Shown here in pieces: positions 59,809 through 64,000 of a stretch of DNA of 64,000 nucleotides. Position numbers and translations under genes: made by a program. A model generated the notes under the pieces. The model was not told where the DNA came from. It worked only from the letters and a program-made list of their open reading frames with translations, and did not search any database. Origin of the DNA: Botrytis cinerea B05.10 (Eukaryota > Ascomycota > Leotiomycetes > Helotiales > Sclerotiniaceae); contig NC_037317.1 in the NCBI RefSeq assembly GCF_000143535.2, positions 2,046,001 to 2,110,000 on the forward strand. Direction: 5' to 3'. Positions within the stretch are counted from its first letter, which is position 1, and every line of letters starts with the position of its first letter.

Positions 59809-62360
59809 TCATTCTTTCAACCTCTCGAATCCCAACTTTCCCAAATTCCCTCCAGCATATTGCATTAATGGTCTTCCTTGCATAGGGAAAGGCCAAAAGA
59901 GAGGATTTTCTTCTTCCCCTGCTAGACCAATACCGCGCATCATATCCGCCTCATCAACTTGTGTACAAAATTGATTAAGAGAGTTGGGAGAAGGACGAGC
60001 TTGGGCATCGAAGATGTCAGGTTCTATTGGCTCTTGGCTATCATCAGGGACTTCGATATCCCACTTTTTAGCCAGATGACGAAGGATATTGCAGGCGCGA
60101 GCAGCAAATCCATGACAGCTAGCCATCTCTCTGAGATCCGTGATTCCTTGAGTGACCTTCTCAACGCCAGTTTTTGCATTGCCTAGTGTTACGAGGTGAG
60201 TAATACTTGAGGCGAGTATAAAATGAGGTACAAAAGAGGGAGTACGCCTCAGCGTGTAAAGTTGGGCGTAGGAGCTGGTGAGGGCAGAAATTGCATCCGC
60301 AGCTTGATTACAAACATCACGGGGCGAAACTCCCGATCCGATTAGAGAAAGTTTAATAAAGGGGCGGAATAAAAGTAAGATGGCATAGTGATAGTACATA
60401 CTAGAAATACCTCGTTAGCACATGACTTATGTTGCACACGGCTTACCCTAATACTTACTGTGAAAATAATACGGATGGTGTAAAGTTGTGTCCTAAACGT
60501 AAAGCCGCAGGAATTGAGTCATACCATCGGAGAAACTTGGTATATACTCGGAGTAGCGAATTGCTGTTGATATTGGAGCCAGGTGCATAGAAAAGATACA
60601 AAGATTGGTGAATTAGCTCAGAAAGCTCACAAAATGTTGCGTATACACTTCTGATATTTGATGGCTGAGTACAATTACGCTCAAGTGGTGCTCCTAAATG
60701 TGTCAGCTAGAATATCTCAAAGTATGTGTCACCGTATAAACTTACCATCATCTGTATAAGGGATCCAAGCAGATGCCTCAACTGTACTTACAATTGCTGG
60801 TTTTACGTTTAACTTGGTTATATGTGAAAATTGAGGTACTCGCCCAATAGTCAATGACCAGGCTCTATAATGTATCAGTACTTACTCATCAGAACACCCA
60901 TGAACAGATCCATGCCAATAGATTCTATTGAGAGAAATTTAAATCCAAACTTACTGGTCTAAAGAAAAGGCTCCCCAAAATGTGGCTAGTCGTACCGCTT
61001 GTGATCCCCCTACTGGTTCACTAGGCCTTTGACCCTCAGCTTCAAGATGAAGACCCATCTCAATTGCCAATCGAAGTGATTGCCCTGAAAGATAAATACT
61101 TGCACTGGAGCGACCTCCACTTGCCTCTCTAATTGCCATCAGGCCCAATGCTTGAATTGTTGTCAAAGAGTGTTGGTCTTTTTCCAATTTAAGCAAGCGA
61201 GTTGCTTCGGCGAAGAAATGACCACCAGCAGTACTACTATCGTGAGGATCAGTTCTTGCATTTACATTAGCAGAGAATCGACATCCTAAAGCCAATATCG
61301 CATTCACTAGTAGCTCACTGCAATGCACTGTTTTTCCAGTTTTATAATCATGAAGAAAATGCTCCTTGCTCAAAGAGGCAAATGTGGGATATTCCCAGCA
61401 AAAATAAAGCGCCATAAGATGGTCTACGAATTCAGAATCCGAGGTAACTTTGGTCCAGGATGCAGGTGGATAGGTTGGACTATCTTCCCGCAATGAACCA
61501 ATTCCTTGACCGAGAATCGTCTCTTGACCTTGACCTCTAGCATATAGTACTGTGCTATTCGGAGTAGAATGATTGGATGCTTCTTCCGGCCAGGTGCCTC
61601 CAATTGCCGGATGATTATTATTCTCAGGCAAATTAACAGGTTCCGTTTCCCAATTCATCAAGTCATCTCCAGCAGCCATACCAGATGATATGTTGTGAGT
61701 ATCAGGCCATTGATTCCACATTCCTTGCATTTCCCCATGTTGAAAGTCGGCAGTTGGCCCTTGCATACCACTTCTCCCCCATGATGTGAATGGAGCTGTT
61801 ATGATCCCTCTGACCGGCCTGAGTGCATTTCCAATTGCTTGATGATCGGTAAAACTTGTGTATGTCGTAATATTTTCTCCATCCGCCGATGAAATTTGTG
61901 GTGGAGTTTGTAACTTGTCCGCAATGCTTTTTAATCCTTCCCCTTGTCGAAGTCGATCGATTACCTGCGCGGTTTGATCCTGTGAAGCGATAGCAGCAAG
62001 CACACGCTCACTTTGTTGTTGATATGCCTTTAAATGTTCGATCTCGGATCTCATATTCTCTTTCGATTGACGTACGGGAACTTCGTAAACGCATTCGACG
62101 TTCTTTTGAGATGCACATCTTGCGCAGGGAGTCTCGCCATCACACTATAAAATCAAAAATGTTAGCATTGACCAAAGACACTATTCAGACGATGGGGAGA
62201 AGGCAACGAAGCCTGGATTGGTAGAAACAAATACTGTAAATAATACCTTTGCACGTTTCTTTCTACATTCTGTGCAAGCATTTGGCGTCACAATACCAAG
62301 ACCCCGCCGTCTCTTTGGGTTGACTGTGTCCCTGTCCCTGTCCTTGTCTTTGTCTTCCAT
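59809..62360 (-). CDS. Zn2Cys6 transcription factor with fungal-specific TF domain
   Basis: Five exons, 62360-62247, 62144-60955, 60864-60746, 60693-60459 and 60400-59809, encode about 749 residues. Introns are 102, 90, 52 and 58 nt; the first has a clear TGCTAAC branch site. The DNA-binding cluster is C29-x2-C32-x6-C39-x5-C45-x2-C48-x7-C56, preceded by a basic PKRRRG nuclear-signal-like stretch. The first intron falls between Lys38 and Cys39, a position common in this class. Residues ~65-95 form a coiled-coil dimerisation segment. The middle region has the Fungal_trans domain (SLDQAWSLTIGRVPQF across exons 2-3, then EASAWIPYTDDGAP). The overall layout recalls NirA/NIT4-like regulators, but the target pathway is not shown by the neighbours. 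It overlaps no other gene and is convergent with the cohesin gene. Confidence 0.93.
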
Positions 62361-63332
62361 TTTGAAATTATGTGCGAAGACAGTGATGCTATTCGTAATT
62401 GCTGTTGGTCTTGATGTTGACTAGAACGATCAATCGCATGTTCTGTTGTAAAGATTGCTGGATTCTGGATGAAGAGTTATGAACGTCAACATGACCGTGA
62501 AAAGAGTTGAAGTTCCGGAACCCTTAAATGATGATGAACGTCGGGTAGGGTTTTGTTGAAGGGACCAAGTCGTTAGCTAGGTATATTTATGCTTTTTTCC
62601 TACAATCTCCTGATTTTGGAAAATAGTTACTAGTAAAGTCCTGGCGCCAGTATTGTTTATTTTGGCTTGAAGAGATACTAGGACTAGGCCCATACCGGCA
62701 CCGTAGCACATTGTGAGCTATGGCGGCATTGGCGGGGGTAAACGCCAAATGACGTCATAGAAGAGTGCAAAAAGATAAAATGGAGAGAAAAAAATGTCTG
62801 AGCACATCTGGCGACCAGTTGAGATCCACGTGATCTTACAAAGCTGTAGGAAAAGATGCAAGGATTTTCAAAACTTGATAACTTGATCTCACGATGGATG
62901 AGTAAGGGAACATCCAAGGAAATCCCGTGGAATCTACTGGGCATTACTTGGAATGTCTAGTATGGACGAGTACAGTCTATAATGTGCAGTGTGCACTCGA
63001 GTACACATAGGTAGTGTTGATAGACTATACAGTGTGAAGTATGCATTGCGAGGTCCATAAGTCTACAATACACAGTGTAGAGTGAGTGAGACAAGCCGCT
63101 GATAGGAACGCCAACAAAAGCTCACAGTACTATCACGTGACATACAACCACAGTTGCGATGTTGGCATTCCGAGGTCGCCGTGGACATCACAATGATATT
63201 GATGTGAACAATTCTCCGCACGATACGGTTGCCTGAGGCTACCTAGTATCTCTCTCCTCCCCACGCCACCGAAAACGTCTTCAAGAATATTGACTATTCC
63301 CATAATCAGCCGTTCCATACCACGGTGACAAC
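62361..63332. other. Divergent promoter region with short repeated words
   Basis: Lies between the Zn2Cys6 gene (-) and the hydrolase-like gene (+). No supported gene. Around 62955-63085 several related words (TACAGTCTATAATGTGCAGTG, GACTATACAGTGTGAAGTATG, TCTACAATACACAGTGTAGAG) recur in imperfect form, and a TGTGCACTCGAGTACACA-like inverted element sits near 62991-63007. These could be regulatory or a decayed small repeat. Confidence 0.5.
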
Positions 63333-64000
63333 ATGAATACTGTTGAAAAAGACTTGATTTCACAACCTCATCATCTAGGTGATCGATTGACGATTCAAAA
63401 GCCTCTATCTAGGAGAGGTAGAGGTCCAGGGTTATTAATCCTAACACCAGAGAGTTACACCTCACGAACTGATCGCAAAACACTTGATCCAGAGCCGATT
63501 CAAAAATGGGCAGAAGAAAGTTTTGTTGTTGTGAATGTTACAATTCCTGAGCATGCATTGAAAGCTGGTGAAGCGGATTTGCAAGCTTGCCTGGAGTCGG
63601 GTATAAAAGCTCTAAAGTCTTCACCAGAATGTACCGATTCTGATAAATTGGGACTCATTTGTATGTTTTTATGTTGATTTGTGTCCATTGCAATGTCCAG
63701 ATCATCTACGTTGTGTAGCTGACATTGTATTTTCTCGTTTAGTCTATGCTGAAAACTTGGATAAAAACATGCACACTGATTCTGTCTTGAAATTGTTGCT
63801 CGGAGGAGTTTTTTCAGTCGCAATTTTCTTCACTAATGATACCAAACAACTGACTGAAAAACTTACGCACAAATCTGTATCTCCATTGATGGTTCACAGC
63901 TCCGCGGCCCTACAAGGCCCTCAGTTGAGATCTGAAGATATTTCTCATGTGTATGCCACAACAAAGTCGACAAACTTTATCCTCCCTAGTCATAATCACT
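63333..64000 (+). CDS. Dienelactone-hydrolase-like protein, 3' end outside window
   Basis: Exon 1 is 63333-63660 and exon 2 begins at 63743 (82-nt phase-1 intron, GTATGT donor, GTTTAG acceptor) and runs off the right edge; 195 residues are visible. The N-terminal half has the GLLILTPESY strand and a DPEPIQKWAEESFVVVNVTI segment, as in fungal dienelactone-hydrolase-like (alpha/beta hydrolase) proteins. Exon 2 continues with YAENLDKN and a LLLGGVFSVAIFF strand, then PLMVHSSAALQGP. The expected nucleophile (usually Cys or Ser in a G-x-C/S-x-G turn) is not seen; GGVFS lacks it, so the family may be non-catalytic or the site may lie beyond the edge. There is no signal peptide. Confidence 0.7.

Overview
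The window is nuclear DNA of a filamentous ascomycete. The genes have short introns (48-156 nt, mostly GTAAGT-type donors and CTAAC/CTAAT-like branch sites). Family content is typically fungal: a Zn2Cys6 regulator, a Gas/Egh16-type secreted protein, GH16, choline sulfatase and a GPI-type Ser/Thr-rich secreted protein. Intergenic DNA is moderately AT-rich and full of microsatellites. The combination resembles a plant-associated Leotiomycete of the Sclerotinia/Botrytis type. That placement is inference; no species-level marker was read.

Layout. 1-1335 (-): F-box/ankyrin protein running off the left edge. About 4507-5798 (+): RING-finger gene whose central exons do not join cleanly. About 6480-6840: GC-cluster-like block that may be mitochondrial in origin. 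7028-7960 (+): Cys-rich GPI-type secreted protein. 9113-10459 (+): basic disordered protein. 14826-16603 (-): choline sulfatase. 21794-22669 (+): secreted GH16. 25872-27171 (-): Lys/Glu-rich, nucleolar-looking protein. 28113-29872 (-): rhomboid protease. 33299-36820 (+): DNA polymerase delta catalytic subunit. 39805-41466 (-): mucin-like single-pass membrane protein. 42768-43592 (-): small two-helix membrane protein. 44047-44155 (+): intron-containing tRNA-Ser(CGA). 49497-50325 (-): Egh16-like secreted protein. 52709-53698 (-): urease accessory protein UreD. 54305-57942 (+): cohesin subunit Scc3/STAG. 59809-62360 (-): Zn2Cys6 transcription factor. 63333-64000 (+): start of a dienelactone-hydrolase-like gene cut by the right edge.

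The genes do not form an obvious cluster. Housekeeping functions (replication, cohesion, tRNA, urease maturation) alternate with secreted or host-interface proteins (GH16, Egh16-like, GPI-type protein). Long gene-poor stretches (10.5-14.8, 16.6-21.8, 29.9-33.3, 44.2-49.5 kb) show only short, unsupported reading frames and simple repeats. I found no CRISPR array, intact transposon, or clearly novel multi-gene system. The most interesting leads are the predicted mature N-terminal histidine of the Egh16-like protein, the frame-disrupted RING gene, the possible nuclear mitochondrial insertion, and the orphan Cys-rich and mucin-like surface proteins.
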